Below are positions 1-8,001 of a stretch of DNA of 22,088 nt, piece by piece. The notes below the pieces were generated by a model, which searched no databases, was not told the origin of the DNA, and was given only the letters and a program-made list of their open reading frames with translations. Location of the stretch: positions 1 to 22,088 of the IMG/VR virus record IMGVR_UViG_3300044720_000052. The stretch is one strand, 5' to 3'. Within the stretch, counting starts at the first letter, position 1. Each line of letters begins with the position of its first letter. A program made the position numbers and the translations under genes. The DNA is from a virus.

Positions 1-1
1 C

Positions 2-304
2 CGCAACCCGCCCTACGTCGTCTACAACAAGCAGGCCGGCACCCCGATCCACACCTTCGGCGGCGTGGCGATCGAGAACGACCTCTACATCGTGCGCGGC
101 GTGACCATCGGCCCCTCGGCCGTCGCCGGCGGCACGATCGCGAAGCTCATCAACGACGCCCTGGCCGACCGGGCGCTCACCATCACCGGCTACACCCACC
201 TCTACCTGCGCCGCGTCTCCGACGTGGACTACCCCGAGGTGGTCGCCGGGGTGCGTTTCTACCACCGCGGTGCCATGTACCGCGCTCTCGCAGACCCGAA
301 CTAA
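2..304 (+). CDS. Tail terminator / tail completion protein (5' partial)
   Basis: The frame is open from the first bases of the window, so the gene starts upstream; an internal GTG at 65 is not the start. About 100 C-terminal residues are visible. They mix beta-strand-like stretches (NDLYIVRGVTIG, THLYLRRVSDVDYPE, GVRFYHRGAMYRA) with one helix (AGGTIAKLINDALAD). This pattern, and the position directly before the major tail protein, fit the small tail terminator/completion proteins (DUF3168-like) that cap the tail tube and join it to the head. The family assignment is from recall and context. It ends in TAA at 302-304, and AAGGAG inside this stop region serves as the ribosome binding site of the next gene. 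Confidence 0.6.
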   Translation, partial: RNPPYVVYNKQAGTPIHTFGGVAIENDLYIVRGVTIGPSAVAGGTIAKLINDALADRALTITGYTHLYLRRVSDVDYPEVVAGVRFYHRGAMYRALADPN

Positions 305-313
305 GGAGCAGAC

Positions 314-733
314 GTGGCTTATTCCGCGGGCAAGAACGCTCAGCTGAAGGTCACCACCCCCATCGGCGGCGGCATCGTCGACATCTCCCCCTACCTCACG
401 AGCGTGCAGGGGCCGTCGGTCGACGCGCAGACCGCCGAGGTCTCGACCCTTGGCGACACCTTCAAGGAGTACATCCGCACCCAGACCGACCCCGGCACGA
501 TCAGCTGCGAGGGGATTCACGACCCCTTCATGGGCACCCTCCTCTACGCGCTCGGCACGGCCGCCGCCGCTGCGATCGAGTGGTACCCGCAGGGCTCCGC
601 GACCGGCTTCCAGAAGTGGTTCGGCACGGCGCTTCTCACGAGCTACGCCGGCCCCGGAGGCGGCATCGACGACGCCGTGACCTTCAGCGCCGACTTCCAG
701 ATCACGAGCGGCATGACGATCTCGGTCATCTGA
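314..733 (+). CDS. Major tail (tube) protein
   Basis: 139 aa. The start is GTG at 314, preceded by AAGGAG at 303-308. The sequence opens with a typical tube-protein N-terminus (MAYSAGKNAQLKV, DISPYLTSVQGPS) and is rich in short beta strands, with a TAEVSTLGD segment and an IEWYPQG segment like those of lambda-V/TP901-type tail tube proteins. It would polymerise as stacked hexamers around the tape measure. Its position between the terminator and the G/T chaperone is the standard siphovirus order. The stop overlaps the next start (TGATG), which suggests coupled translation. The function is inferred from fold-like pattern and synteny; exact family not searched. Confidence 0.75.
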   Translation: MAYSAGKNAQLKVTTPIGGGIVDISPYLTSVQGPSVDAQTAEVSTLGDTFKEYIRTQTDPGTISCEGIHDPFMGTLLYALGTAAAAAIEWYPQGSATGFQKWFGTALLTSYAGPGGGIDDAVTFSADFQITSGMTISVI

Positions 734-1161
734 TGGAGGTGGATCTCGCAGCGGGGGTTGTCGCGCCGCTGGCGGTCGAGGCGGTGCCGAACGGGGACAG
801 ATCCGGGCGCCGGCTGCGTGTCGACGACTTCACTCACGAGGTCGCGCTGGTCGACTCCGAGGAGGTCCAGATCGAGGGGATGGGCACCGTGGTGGTACAC
901 GGGTTCACGAAGTCCGAGCAGCGGCGGCTGCGCAAGGAGGCGAAGGGCCCCGACGGTGAGATCGACGAGGACAAGCTGGAGCTCCTGATGTTCCAGAGGG
1001 GCCTCTCCGACCCTGCGCTCTCGGTCGAGCAGACCCAGCAGGCGTTCGACACCTGGGGCGCCGCCAGGATCGACACCATCCTCGCCGCGATCACGCGCGT
1101 GAACGGGATGACGCCGGGCTTCGCGCGCGAGCAGGTGGCCACCTTTCGCGAGGGATCCTGA
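733..1161 (+). CDS. Tail assembly chaperone, G-type product
   Basis: 142 aa from the ATG at 733, which overlaps the upstream stop. The open frame continues to a GTG further upstream, but that start would lie inside the tail tube gene. The protein is acidic and helical, with a KSEQRRLRKEAKGPDGEIDEDKLELLMFQRGLSDP segment like the N-terminal domain of lambda-gpG-type chaperones, which hold the tape measure protein during tail assembly. It ends at TGA 1159-1161, directly after a GAGGGATCC stretch. A second conserved-looking domain continues in frame +1 up to the tape measure start, so this is probably the short form of a G/GT pair. The placement between tail tube and tape measure genes is diagnostic. 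Confidence 0.75.
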   Translation: MEVDLAAGVVAPLAVEAVPNGDRSGRRLRVDDFTHEVALVDSEEVQIEGMGTVVVHGFTKSEQRRLRKEAKGPDGEIDEDKLELLMFQRGLSDPALSVEQTQQAFDTWGAARIDTILAAITRVNGMTPGFAREQVATFREGS

Positions 1162-1162
1162 C
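1112..1162 (+). promoter_or_regulatory. Putative programmed +1 (or -2) frameshift site
   Basis: Only this stretch is open in both the G and T frames. It ends with GCGAGGGATCCTGAC: a Shine-Dalgarno-like GAGGG at 1150-1154, then a UCC codon, then UGA followed by C. This has the same layout as the prfB (release factor 2) +1 site, where an internal SD, a slippery codon and UGA-C act together. The alternative is a -2 slip on CGC in GCGCGCGAG (1123-1131), where CGC recurs two bases back. Layout is seen; function is inferred. Confidence 0.45.
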
Positions 1163-1336
1163 CTCCAGTTCGAGTTCCGGCTCGCCCGCGACCTGGGGAT
1201 GACGGTCGCCCGAATGAGAGACGAGATGCTCGAGCGGGAGTACAGGGAATGGGTGGCTCTCTACCGACTGGAGTACGAGCGAGAGGCGCGCGCCGCCATC
1301 CACGCCCGCGACCGGGCGCGTAGGAAGGGCCGCTAG
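1160..1336 (+). CDS. T extension of the tail assembly chaperone (frameshift product GT)
   Basis: After the G stop, the frame one base to the right encodes 58 residues (begins DLQFEFRLARDLGM, ends RARRKGR) with TAG at 1334-1336 overlapping the tape measure GTG. The DLxFEFRLARDLGMTxxxM...EYREWVALYRLEYER pattern is what siphovirus T domains look like. The T frame is open from 1112, so the ribosome must change frame between 1112 and 1161 by +1 (or -2). There is no usable start with a ribosome binding site before the conserved start of the domain; the ATG at 1199 would delete it. The fused GT protein would have about 200 residues. This is inferred from sequence; the frameshift itself is unproven. 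Confidence 0.65.
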   Translation, partial: DLQFEFRLARDLGMTVARMRDEMLEREYREWVALYRLEYEREARAAIHARDRARRKGR

Positions 1337-3936
1337 TGGCCGTCGGCTCGATCGGCAACCTCAAGGTCGTCCTCGACGCCGACGTCAAGGGCTTCATGGG
1401 TGGGATGGCTGCGGCCGACGCTCGCATGGCCCAGAGCTCCTCGAGGATGCAGGCCACCGGCAACAAGCTCGCCGGCGTGCTCAAGATGGGGCTCGCCGCC
1501 GGCGTCGCCGGAGTCGGCGTCGCGCTCGCGTCGTCGGTCAAGGTGGCGGGCGACTTCGAGCAGAAGCTCAGCGCCCTGAAGGCGGTCGCCGGTCCGACTG
1601 CCACGCAGTTCGCGGCGCTGCGCGAGGCGGCGCTGCAGCTGGGTGCCTCGTCCGTCTTCTCGGCCCGCCAGGTTGCTGACGCCGAAACGGAGCTGGCAAA
1701 GGCCGGCGTCTCCACCGCCGGCATCCTCGGCGGCGCGCTCAAGGGGTCGCTGTCGCTGGCGGCGGCCGGCGGCCTCGACCTCGCCGACGCGGCCAAGATC
1801 GCCGCCAACGCGATGAACCTCTTCCGTCTCAAGGGCAGCGAGGTCACCCACATCGCGGACGCCTTCGCGACGGCGGCGAACACGACCACCGCGGACGTCG
1901 CGGACTTCGGGATGGCGCTCACCCAGGGCGGCGCCGCGGCGAAGGCCGCCGGGCTCAGCTTCGACCAGACGGTGGTCATCCTCGAGGCGATGGCCAAGGC
2001 CGGCGTCAAGAACTCCGACGCCGGCACCTCGATGAAGAACGCGCTCATCCAGATCCTCTCGCCGTCGAACGCCGCCGCGAAGGCCATGAGGGCCCACAAC
2101 CTCACCCTGACCGACGCGAAGGGCAACTTCGTGAACGCCGCCGAGGCCTCGACGCGTCTGCGCGCGGCGACCGAGGGGATGACGGCGGCGCAGAAGGTCG
2201 CGTTCCTGTCGACCATCGCCGGCACCGACGGCTTCAGGACCCTGCTCGCGCTCATCGACGCCGGTCCCGCGACGCTCGCGGGGTATACGGCCGGCCTGAC
2301 AAAGACGGGCGCCGCCGCCACGACCGCCGCGGTCATGCAGGACAACTTCAAGGGCAAGCTCGAGCAGTTCAAGGGCGCGCTCGAGGTGCTCCAGATCCGA
2401 ATCGGCACCGCGCTCCTTCCGGTGCTGGCCAAGATGGCGACCGCGCTCGCCGACGCCGCTGCCTGGGTGGGCGCGCACTGGCCCCAGATCAAGGCCGTCT
2501 TCGAGACCGTCATGGACGCCGTCCGCCGCGCGGTCGAGGTCGCCGTGACCTGGATCAAGGCCAACGTCGTGCCCGCGATCCAGGGCGTGATCGCCGGCTT
2601 GCAGACGGCCTGGGGTCGGCTCGGCCCGATCGTGCTGGCCGCCTTCAACGCGGTGAAGGCGGTTGTCGGACCGGCCATCCAGACGATCAAGGCGGTCATC
2701 GAGACGGTGATGGCGCTGCTCTCGGGCGACTGGGGCAAGGTCTGGAACGGGCTGAAGGGGATCGCCAGCAACGCCCTTCAGGCTGTCGTCGCGGCCATCA
2801 AGGGGCTGATCGGCACGTTCTTCGCGGCTGCCAGGGCGCTCGGTACGGCCATCTGGGACGGCATCAAGGCCGGCCTCGCGGCGCTTGCCGGGCTCGCCTC
2901 GAAGCTCGTCCAGTTCGTCGGCTCTGCGATCTCCAGCGCCGCCGCCTGGGCGCTGCAGAAGGCGGCCGGGATCGGCCAGGCCCTGGCAACGGGTATCTGG
3001 AACGCCATCCAGGGACTCGGCGGCTGGCTGAAGGGCAAGGTCGAGAGCTGGATCGGCGGCCTGATCTCGAGCCTGAACCCGTTCAGCCCGATGGAGCACG
3101 GTGGCGCGAAGTACATCGGCGAGCCGCTGATCCGCGGCGCCGCGAACGCCATCCTGGCCGGGATGACGGTGCTCTCGGCGGCCCTGCAGAGCACCCTGCT
3201 CGGCGCGGTGAAGGCGGTCCCCGGCGTCTCCCGGAACGCGCTCCTGGAGAAGCTCGGGCTCACGATCCCGACCCAGGCGTGGGAGGCGGACCCGCTCAGC
3301 AAGGGTAACCTCGCCATGGCCATGGCGCAGCTGACACCCCAGCTCTCGGACGACCTGGCCGCGCTCCAGACGCTGGTCGGCGAGGCCACGGCCACGCTCG
3401 GGGCCGCCGCCAAGTCCGGTTCGGCCCAGGCCTACCTGACCGCCGCGAGCGGGCTGAAGCAGGCGCGCGACAACCTCGCCGCGCTCGGCCCGATGCAGCT
3501 GCTCCCCGACGGGACCGTCGTGCCGCTCGGCCCGATGTCCGACACGACCGCCTCGACAGCGGCTGCGGCCTGGGCACCCGCCAACGTGGCCGACTCCTGG
3601 GACTACTCCGCCACCGCCGCTGCGGCCACGGGGGCGAGCGCCGCCTCCACCAAGGCCTATGCGGACTGGTTCGCAGCGGGCTCGGTCGGCGCGATGCCGA
3701 TGGCGACCGGCGGCATCGTCAGCAAGCCCACGCTCGCGCTGATCGGGGAGGCAGGTCCGGAGATGGTGGTGCCGCTGGGTGCCGGCGGGGGCTACGGAGG
3801 CGGCGGTGGCGGGGCTGCCACCTACAACACCAGCGTGACCGTCAACGGCGCCAACATGACGCCCGAGCAGATCATCCGGCTCGTGGACACCTACGAGCGA
3901 CGCAACGGCCAGCGCTGGGTTCGGGTACGCCCCTGA
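1336..3936 (+). CDS. Tail tape measure protein
   Basis: 866 aa, GTG start overlapping the T stop. It is the longest gene of the window and has the hallmarks of TP901-type tape measures: an N-terminal [21 protein letters not shown] segment, a long Ala-rich helical body, a hydrophobic segment near residues 50-70, and a cluster of hydrophobic/amphipathic helices around residues 485-565. Near the C-terminus (about 790-815) is the familiar [20 protein letters not shown] motif, followed by a glycine-rich linker. The protein fixes tail length and is ejected with the DNA. No lysozyme or peptidase domain is visible inside it. Two very long antisense frames across this gene are composition artefacts. 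The stop overlaps the next ATG (TGATG). Confidence 0.9.
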   Translation: MAVGSIGNLKVVLDADVKGFMGGMAAADARMAQSSSRMQATGNKLAGVLKMGLAAGVAGVGVALASSVKVAGDFEQKLSALKAVAGPTATQFAALREAALQLGASSVFSARQVADAETELAKAGVSTAGILGGALKGSLSLAAAGGLDLADAAKIAANAMNLFRLKGSEVTHIADAFATAANTTTADVADFGMALTQGGAAAKAAGLSFDQTVVILEAMAKAGVKNSDAGTSMKNALIQILSPSNAAAKAMRAHNLTLTDAKGNFVNAAEASTRLRAATEGMTAAQKVAFLSTIAGTDGFRTLLALIDAGPATLAGYTAGLTKTGAAATTAAVMQDNFKGKLEQFKGALEVLQIRIGTALLPVLAKMATALADAAAWVGAHWPQIKAVFETVMDAVRRAVEVAVTWIKANVVPAIQGVIAGLQTAWGRLGPIVLAAFNAVKAVVGPAIQTIKAVIETVMALLSGDWGKVWNGLKGIASNALQAVVAAIKGLIGTFFAAARALGTAIWDGIKAGLAALAGLASKLVQFVGSAISSAAAWALQKAAGIGQALATGIWNAIQGLGGWLKGKVESWIGGLISSLNPFSPMEHGGAKYIGEPLIRGAANAILAGMTVLSAALQSTLLGAVKAVPGVSRNALLEKLGLTIPTQAWEADPLSKGNLAMAMAQLTPQLSDDLAALQTLVGEATATLGAAAKSGSAQAYLTAASGLKQARDNLAALGPMQLLPDGTVVPLGPMSDTTASTAAAAWAPANVADSWDYSATAAAATGASAASTKAYADWFAAGSVGAMPMATGGIVSKPTLALIGEAGPEMVVPLGAGGGYGGGGGGAATYNTSVTVNGANMTPEQIIRLVDTYERRNGQRWVRVRP

Positions 3937-4709
3937 TGCCGGTCACCCTCGCCCCCCTGTCGCAGCGGCTGGCGCAGCTCGAGGCGCAGCTGGCGGCCGT
4001 CGCCGGCGGATCGGCGCTCGCCGGCCCGGCAGGCGCGGCGGGGCCGCCCGGCGTCCAGGGGATCCAGGGCATCCCCGGAACGGCCGGCCCGGCGGGGGCT
4101 GCGGGAACGGCGGGTGCGCCCGGCGCTCAGGGGATCCAGGGCACGGCTGGTGCCGCAGGCGTCCAGGGGATCCAGGGAATCCAGGGCGTCCCGGGCCCCG
4201 CCAGCTCCATCGCGGTCCGCCAGTTCGCGCTCGTGGATGCCTGGCCGGATCCCGCCGGCGCCGCCGGCACGCTGAGCCCCACCGCGCTCGGCGCCACCAC
4301 GGCGCGCGTCTTCCCGTTCCTGCTCCCCGGCCCCCTGGTCCTGAACCGCGCGATCATAAAGACGCCGGCGGCCGCGGCGGCCGCCTTCCAGTTCGCGATC
4401 TTCTCAGAGGTCGGCGCCCGGCTCTGGACCTCCGGCGCCGTCGCCACGGTCCTCGGCTACACGGTGCTCACCGCGGCGGCGATTGCGCTGCCCGCCGGCC
4501 AGCTCTTCTTCGCCGTGACCAACAACAACGCCGTGAGCGCCGTCGCCGCACTCGCGGTGAGCCCCGCGCTCGCGGCGGCCTCCATCCCGCGCTGGGGCAC
4601 CGTGCCCGCCACGCTCGGCGCCATGCCGGCGACCATCGACCCGACCGCCATCACCGAGACCGTGGGCGGCTTCCCCGTCTACGTGGTGCTCGGCGAGTGG
4701 GCCACATGA
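3936..4709 (+). CDS. Collagen-repeat tail fibre protein
   Basis: 257 aa. Residues 1-29 form a short coiled-coil-like head ([15 protein letters not shown]), residues 30-89 are 20 uninterrupted Gly-X-Y triplets (many GIQ, GVQ, GPA, GAA), and the remaining 168 residues are a beta-rich, Ala/Val-rich globular domain. A trimerising coiled coil, a collagen stalk and a globular tip make a classic trimeric phage fibre, so receptor binding or a fibre connector is likely. It sits directly after the tape measure gene, where a distal tail protein is usually found, and overlaps both neighbours (TGATG upstream, ATGA downstream). The C-terminal domain was not recognised as a known adhesin. Confidence 0.7.
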   Translation: MPVTLAPLSQRLAQLEAQLAAVAGGSALAGPAGAAGPPGVQGIQGIPGTAGPAGAAGTAGAPGAQGIQGTAGAAGVQGIQGIQGVPGPASSIAVRQFALVDAWPDPAGAAGTLSPTALGATTARVFPFLLPGPLVLNRAIIKTPAAAAAAFQFAIFSEVGARLWTSGAVATVLGYTVLTAAAIALPAGQLFFAVTNNNAVSAVAALAVSPALAAASIPRWGTVPATLGAMPATIDPTAITETVGGFPVYVVLGEWAT

Positions 4710-5923
4710 GCCTGATCGGCAACGTCGTGGTGGAGGTGATGTTCGACTTCGCCTTCACCTGGACCGACGTGACCGCCTACGTGCGCTCCGGGCAGATCAA
4801 CCGCGGCAGCTCCCGCTCGGACGGCGTGCTCGTGCGCTACGAGGCCTCGACCGCATCGGTCGTGCTCTCCAACCTCGACGCGCGCTTCGATCCGACGAAC
4901 CTCAGCGGTCCCTACGTCTGGGGATCGGGCTCGCAGATCCTGCCCGGGGTGCCCTTCCGGATCCGCTCCAGCTACGGCGCTGGCTACTACCTCTGGCGGG
5001 GCTTTGCCGACTCCTGGGACCTCGCCTATCCCGACGGCGCCAAGGACGCCATCTGCACCCTCTCCGGGACGGACGCGACCAAGGCGCTCGACGGTCTCGC
5101 GGCGACGGCGTACACGCCCCCGGCCGAGCTGTCGGGTTCACGGATCACGGGGCTCCTGTCCCTCTGGGGCTTCACCGGCGACGTGGACGCCGGCAACTCG
5201 ACGATGCAGGGCTACGCGGTCGACAACCCCTCCACCTGGGCCGAGATGCAGCTGGTGGCCGACTCCGAGCTCGGCGAGCTCTACGTGAACGGTGGCGGCA
5301 CGGTCGTCTTCCGCCAGCGAGACGCCCTCTTCACCGACGCCCGCTCGGTCACCTCGCAGGGCACCTTCGGCGACGTCGTCGGCGAGCTTCGCTACCAGGA
5401 CGTCCACCTCATAAACGACGACGTGCAGCTGAAGAACCTCGTCCACATCACGAACCTCGGCGGCGGCGAGCAGACCGCCTCCGACACCGACAGCCGGACC
5501 TACTTCGGCGACCACGAGTTTTCGCGGACCGGGCTCCTGCTCACCACCGACGCCGAGGCCGCCGACTATGCGGGCTACGTGGTCGGGCTCTCGAGCGGGG
5601 CACGGGTCGAGGCCGGCGTCGTCAAGCTCTACGGCGACACCCGGGTCGACTCGCTGACGATCGACCCGCGCCGGGACCCGACCAACCTGAACCCGCAGGT
5701 GCTGGGCCGCGAGCTCGGGGACCGCATCACGGTCAAGCTGCGCCCGCCCGGGCGCGCGGCTAGCCCGATCAGCCGCGACGCCTTCATCCGCGGGATCGCC
5801 CACTCGTTCACCCCCGACTCCTGGTCCACCGTCTGGGCGCTCCAGGACGCGACGAGGTTTTCGGTCCTGGCGTTCGACCACGCGACGCTGGGGCGCCTGG
5901 AGTGGAATGTCTTTGGTTACTGA
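4706..5923 (+). CDS. Minor tail / tail hub protein
   Basis: 405 aa from the ATG at 4706 (ATGA overlap); a GTG at 4697 would add only three residues inside the previous gene. It contains [19 protein letters not shown] near the N-terminus, then [25 protein letters not shown] and [11 protein letters not shown], a run typical of actinophage minor tail proteins that form the distal tail/hub. The middle and C-terminal parts are beta-rich with no catalytic motif visible. The C-terminal [26 protein letters not shown] is a beta-strand ending also usual for this group. It probably forms the platform on which the fibres of the neighbouring genes are mounted. Family membership is from recall. Confidence 0.65.
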   Translation: MSLIGNVVVEVMFDFAFTWTDVTAYVRSGQINRGSSRSDGVLVRYEASTASVVLSNLDARFDPTNLSGPYVWGSGSQILPGVPFRIRSSYGAGYYLWRGFADSWDLAYPDGAKDAICTLSGTDATKALDGLAATAYTPPAELSGSRITGLLSLWGFTGDVDAGNSTMQGYAVDNPSTWAEMQLVADSELGELYVNGGGTVVFRQRDALFTDARSVTSQGTFGDVVGELRYQDVHLINDDVQLKNLVHITNLGGGEQTASDTDSRTYFGDHEFSRTGLLLTTDAEAADYAGYVVGLSSGARVEAGVVKLYGDTRVDSLTIDPRRDPTNLNPQVLGRELGDRITVKLRPPGRAASPISRDAFIRGIAHSFTPDSWSTVWALQDATRFSVLAFDHATLGRLEWNVFGY

Positions 5924-5978
5924 GCCGAAGGATCCCCAGGTCCACCCGCTGATGCTCCAAACGCCCGAGGAGCCCTAA
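5907..5978 (+). CDS. Possible 23-aa micro-ORF between tail genes
   Basis: ATG at 5907 with GGAG at 5899-5902, overlapping the end of the hub gene in another frame, and TAA at 5976-5978 four bases before the next start. The peptide (begins [14 protein letters not shown]) is acidic and proline-rich with no recognised function. Its role may simply be to couple translation of the next gene, whose GAGGAG lies inside it. Confidence 0.4.
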   Translation: MSLVTEPKDPQVHPLMLQTPEEP

Positions 5979-5982
5979 CCCG

Positions 5983-6468
5983 ATGGCCGTCCGCACCGCG
6001 TATCCCGGCAGTCAGTCCGTTGGCGACGTTCTCACGAGCGCCAACTTCACAAAGCTCCCAGGCGGGTGGATCGGCTACGCGGAAGTGACCGCCAACCAGA
6101 CCGGCATCACCACCGACACCGCGCTCACCGGGCTCACCGTCACGGTGACGGTCGGGACCAGCCGCAAGATCAGGATCACCGGGGTTGGCGTCATCGAGCG
6201 CACCGTCGGTGATGGGCAGGGCATCGGCTACATCAAGGAGGGCGCCACCAAGCTCGGCCGTTGGGCACAGGCGAATCAGGTGACTGTCGCCCAGGGAAGC
6301 GGCTCCGTCGTCAGCAACCCCGGCAGCACCTTCACGACTCCCTCAGCGGGAAGTCACACGTACTTCTTGACCCTTGAGCGGACGACCGGCACCGGAACGA
6401 TCCAGCTCGACGCCGCGGCCGGGACCCCCGCCTACATCCTGGTGGAAGACATCGGCCCGGCGGCATGA
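5983..6468 (+). CDS. Tail tip / fibre-associated protein, beta-rich
   Basis: 161 aa, ATG at 5983 preceded by GAGGAG at 5967-5972. The sequence alternates Thr/Val/Gly-rich strands (TGITTDTALTGLTVTVTVGTSRKIRITG, GSHTYFLTLERTTGTGTIQLDAAAGT is the same style) with no membrane or enzymatic motif. Such all-beta, jelly-roll-like proteins following the hub gene are common in actinophage tail modules and are taken to be fibre tips or receptor-binding domains. It is the last tail gene; a hairpin follows six bases after its stop. Function is inferred from composition and position. Confidence 0.55.
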   Translation: MAVRTAYPGSQSVGDVLTSANFTKLPGGWIGYAEVTANQTGITTDTALTGLTVTVTVGTSRKIRITGVGVIERTVGDGQGIGYIKEGATKLGRWAQANQVTVAQGSGSVVSNPGSTFTTPSAGSHTYFLTLERTTGTGTIQLDAAAGTPAYILVEDIGPAA

Positions 6469-6474
6469 GAAGGG

Positions 6475-6488
6475 GGCGCATCCGCGCC
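6475..6488 (+). terminator. Short GC hairpin after the tail module
   Basis: GGCGC-ATCC-GCGCC, a perfect 5-bp stem with a 4-base loop six bases after the last tail stop. There is no U tract. It may act as a terminator or mRNA 3'-end stabiliser between the tail and lysis modules. Confidence 0.3.
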
Positions 6489-6530
6489 GACCGCTAGAAC
6501 CGCAGACGTAGGACCGCCGACCTCCCAGAC

Positions 6531-6569
6531 CCCGTCGTCGGCTCGACCCGCTCACGGCGTGACGACGGG
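6531..6569 (+). promoter_or_regulatory. 9-bp inverted repeat touching the ribosome binding site of the lysis operon
   Basis: CCCGTCGTC at 6531-6539 and GACGACGGG at 6561-6569 are perfect inverted arms around a 21-base loop. The 3' arm is immediately followed by AAGGAGG at 6570-6576, the SD of the first lysis-region ORF. It could be a terminator of tail transcription, an operator, or an mRNA element that stabilises the leader. This is the main content of the 112-bp gap 6469-6580. Confidence 0.35.
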
Positions 6570-6580
6570 AAGGAGGGGCG

Positions 6581-6664
6581 ATGAGCCCGAAGCAGGAGAG
6601 GAGTATTTGGAAGCTCTACCGCGGGGCGCTCGCCTGGGCACGCGCGCACCCGTGGGTGCCGTGA
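6581..6664 (+). CDS. 27-aa microprotein with a strong ribosome binding site
   Basis: ATG at 6581 five bases after a perfect AAGGAGG. The peptide is basic and Trp-rich (MSPKQERSIWKLYRGALAWA then RAHPWVP) and could form one amphipathic helix. Its TGA overlaps the ATG of the next gene (TGATG). The very strong SD and clean overlap make translation likely. A competing GTG start at 6559 in the next gene's frame lacks such an SD. Confidence 0.5.
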   Translation: MSPKQERSIWKLYRGALAWARAHPWVP

Positions 6665-6843
6665 TGGTGAGGACCCGCACGGGCAGCTACCGCAGCTGGC
6701 GGGACTGGCGGGCGGCCGTCACCCGGCCCGCGCCGCGCCGGCCCTTCCCCTGCCCGACCTGCTGGGGGCAGGGCGCAGTCTGGGAGACGGGGATCCTCGG
6801 CTGGATGCCGGTCGTCTGCCCCGAGTGTCTGGGGGCGCGGTGA
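6664..6843 (+). CDS. Small zinc-ribbon protein (DnaJ-type CxxCxGxG pair)
   Basis: 59 aa from ATG 6664; an upstream GTG (6559) in the same frame would lengthen it but would run through the 27-aa ORF. It has two CxxC knuckles, CPTCWGQGAVWETG and CPECLGAR, the pattern of DnaJ-like zinc fingers, after a basic N-terminus. Such microproteins are common in actinophages and their role is unknown; nucleic-acid or protein binding is a reasonable guess. The next reading frame begins just after its TGA. Confidence 0.6.
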   Translation: MVRTRTGSYRSWRDWRAAVTRPAPRRPFPCPTCWGQGAVWETGILGWMPVVCPECLGAR

Positions 6844-6854
6844 GGTGACAGGCC

Positions 6855-7088
6855 ATCTCCGATGAGGAGCCCACGCAGCGCGAGCGCACGGCGCTCCAGC
6901 ACGCCGAAGCGATCAGTCACCTGTTCAGGGTGCTCTGGCCCGTCGTGCTCGCCGTCACGGGCCTCGGCCTGTTGATCTCGTTCCTGTTCATCCCCTCGCT
7001 GCACGACCCGACCTTCGTCGCCGCCATCGGCTCCTTCTACGGGCTGATCGGGTTCGGCGGCACCGCCCTCACAAGGAGCAAGGCGTGA
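6855..7088 (+). CDS. Two-TM membrane protein, holin-like, probable ATC start
   Basis: An open frame from 6849 to TGA 7086-7088 encodes about 77 aa. It begins with a polar helix ([19 protein letters not shown]), then two hydrophobic segments near residues 24-46 ([19 protein letters not shown]) and 52-70 ([15 protein letters not shown]), and a basic tail. No ATG, GTG or TTG precedes the polar helix because a stop lies at 6846. The best start by spacing is ATC at 6855, six bases after the SD-like GAGGTGA. GTG at 6930 would remove the head and cut into TM1. Two TM segments with a charged tail suggest a holin or holin partner. It overlaps the next gene by GTGA. Confidence 0.55.
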   Translation: MSDEEPTQRERTALQHAEAISHLFRVLWPVVLAVTGLGLLISFLFIPSLHDPTFVAAIGSFYGLIGFGGTALTRSKA

Positions 7089-7207
7089 ACAGGTACGAGC
7101 GTGGGTGGGTCGCCGTGTTGGCCCGCATTCGCCGGCAGTGCCTCATCGTCGTCGCCGCCGAGGGGCTCGCCCTGATCGCCCTGGCGGTGGGGATGGTCGT
7201 CCGTTGA
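7085..7207 (+). CDS. 40-aa single-TM membrane protein
   Basis: GTG at 7085 overlaps the previous stop (GTGA). The peptide has a basic N-terminus ([17 protein letters not shown]) and one hydrophobic stretch rich in Val, Ala and Leu ending in MVVR, so it should be an N-in single-span protein. Its TGA overlaps the TTG start of the next gene. The position between two other membrane genes suggests a role in lysis or envelope modification (antiholin-like size), but nothing specific is recognisable. Confidence 0.5.
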   Translation: MNRYERGWVAVLARIRRQCLIVVAAEGLALIALAVGMVVR

Positions 7208-8001
7208 GGAAGCACCCCCTCCTCGCGAAGGTGATGGCGCTGCGGGTGTCGCTGGTGCTGGCGATGGCCGTGCTCGCCTGCTCGCTCGGCGCCACCGTCT
7301 ACGCCGTCTACCTCGCATCGACGGCCAACGAGAAGGCGTCGAACGCCAACCGGGCGTTGATCGACGGCCTTCAGCGGCAGAGCGACGCCACTGACGCCAA
7401 GGTCAGCCGAAGCAACAAGTCGACCTGCGACTGGCTGAAGCCACGCGACGGTCTGCTCGTCGGTCTTGCCCAGGACCGCGGCTTGCGGGTCAAGGCCGTG
7501 CCCGAGGACTGTGCAAAGTTCGCCGTGACCGGCACCTTCAAGCCGCTTCCGAAGCCTGCGCGCGGAGTCCCCCCCGTGATAGCGCAGCTGCGGGGAACGC
7601 CCGGTACGGCCGGCGCGCAGGGCGCCCCTGGACGTCAGGGGCTTCGAGGCGTGACCGGGCCGCTGGGTCCGGTGGGGCCGTCCGGTCCCGTGGGGCAACC
7701 GGGTCCGAAGGGTGACCCGGGTCCGCAGGGTGCGGAAGGTCCTCGGGGTGCGGACGGTGCGGAGGGTGCTCGGGGTCCGCAAGGTGCGGACGGTCCTCGG
7801 GGTGCAGATGGGTCTGCCGGGCCTGCCGGGCCCGAAGGCGCGCAGGGCCCCCCCGGCACCTCTGCCGACCAGGCGGAGGTCGCGGCCCTGGCTGCCCAGG
7901 TGCAGGCGCTGACTGCCCAGGAGCAAGCAGACCAGGCGCGCATCGCCGCGCTCGAGGCCCAGGTCGCGGCGCTTATGCCGCCGGCGCCGGCGGTGCCATG
8001 A
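7204..8001 (+). CDS. Membrane-anchored collagen-like / coiled-coil protein
   Basis: 265 aa if started at TTG 7204 (TTGA overlap); ATG 7234 behind GCGAAGG is the alternative. Domains in order: basic N-terminus; one TM near residues 11-37 ([24 protein letters not shown]); a helical ectodomain with two cysteines ([15 protein letters not shown]) that could form a disulphide; 30 uninterrupted Gly-X-Y triplets at residues 131-220 (bases 7594-7863), including GPKGDP; then a heptad-like coiled coil ([20 protein letters not shown]) and a Pro/Ala tail. It would be a trimeric rod projecting from the cytoplasmic membrane. The long open frame upstream of 7204 belongs to the shadow of the previous gene. 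The function is unknown: envelope disruption, surface decoration of lysogens or exclusion are all possible. Confidence 0.7.
   Translation: MRKHPLLAKVMALRVSLVLAMAVLACSLGATVYAVYLASTANEKASNANRALIDGLQRQSDATDAKVSRSNKSTCDWLKPRDGLLVGLAQDRGLRVKAVPEDCAKFAVTGTFKPLPKPARGVPPVIAQLRGTPGTAGAQGAPGRQGLRGVTGPLGPVGPSGPVGQPGPKGDPGPQGAEGPRGADGAEGARGPQGADGPRGADGSAGPAGPEGAQGPPGTSADQAEVAALAAQVQALTAQEQADQARIAALEAQVAALMPPAPAVP

Noticed and set aside
1199-1336. Independent T gene from ATG 1199
   Set aside because: It lacks a ribosome binding site and loses the conserved FEFRLARDLG segment; a frameshift explains the data better.
834-3099. Two very long leftward open frames (645 and 588 codons) opposite the tape measure gene
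   Set aside because: They are low-complexity Arg/Ala/Ser-rich antisense translations of a GC-rich Ala-rich gene, with no domain, no ribosome binding site and no fit to the operon.
6559-6663. N-terminal extension of the zinc-ribbon gene from GTG 6559
   Set aside because: It overlaps a 27-codon ORF with a perfect SD, and its extra residues have no conserved look; ATG 6664 with TGATG overlap is simpler.
7594-7863. Repetitive DNA that could be a tandem repeat or CRISPR-like array
   Set aside because: Periodicity is 9 bases from Gly-X-Y codons without conserved repeats and spacers; the protein explains it.
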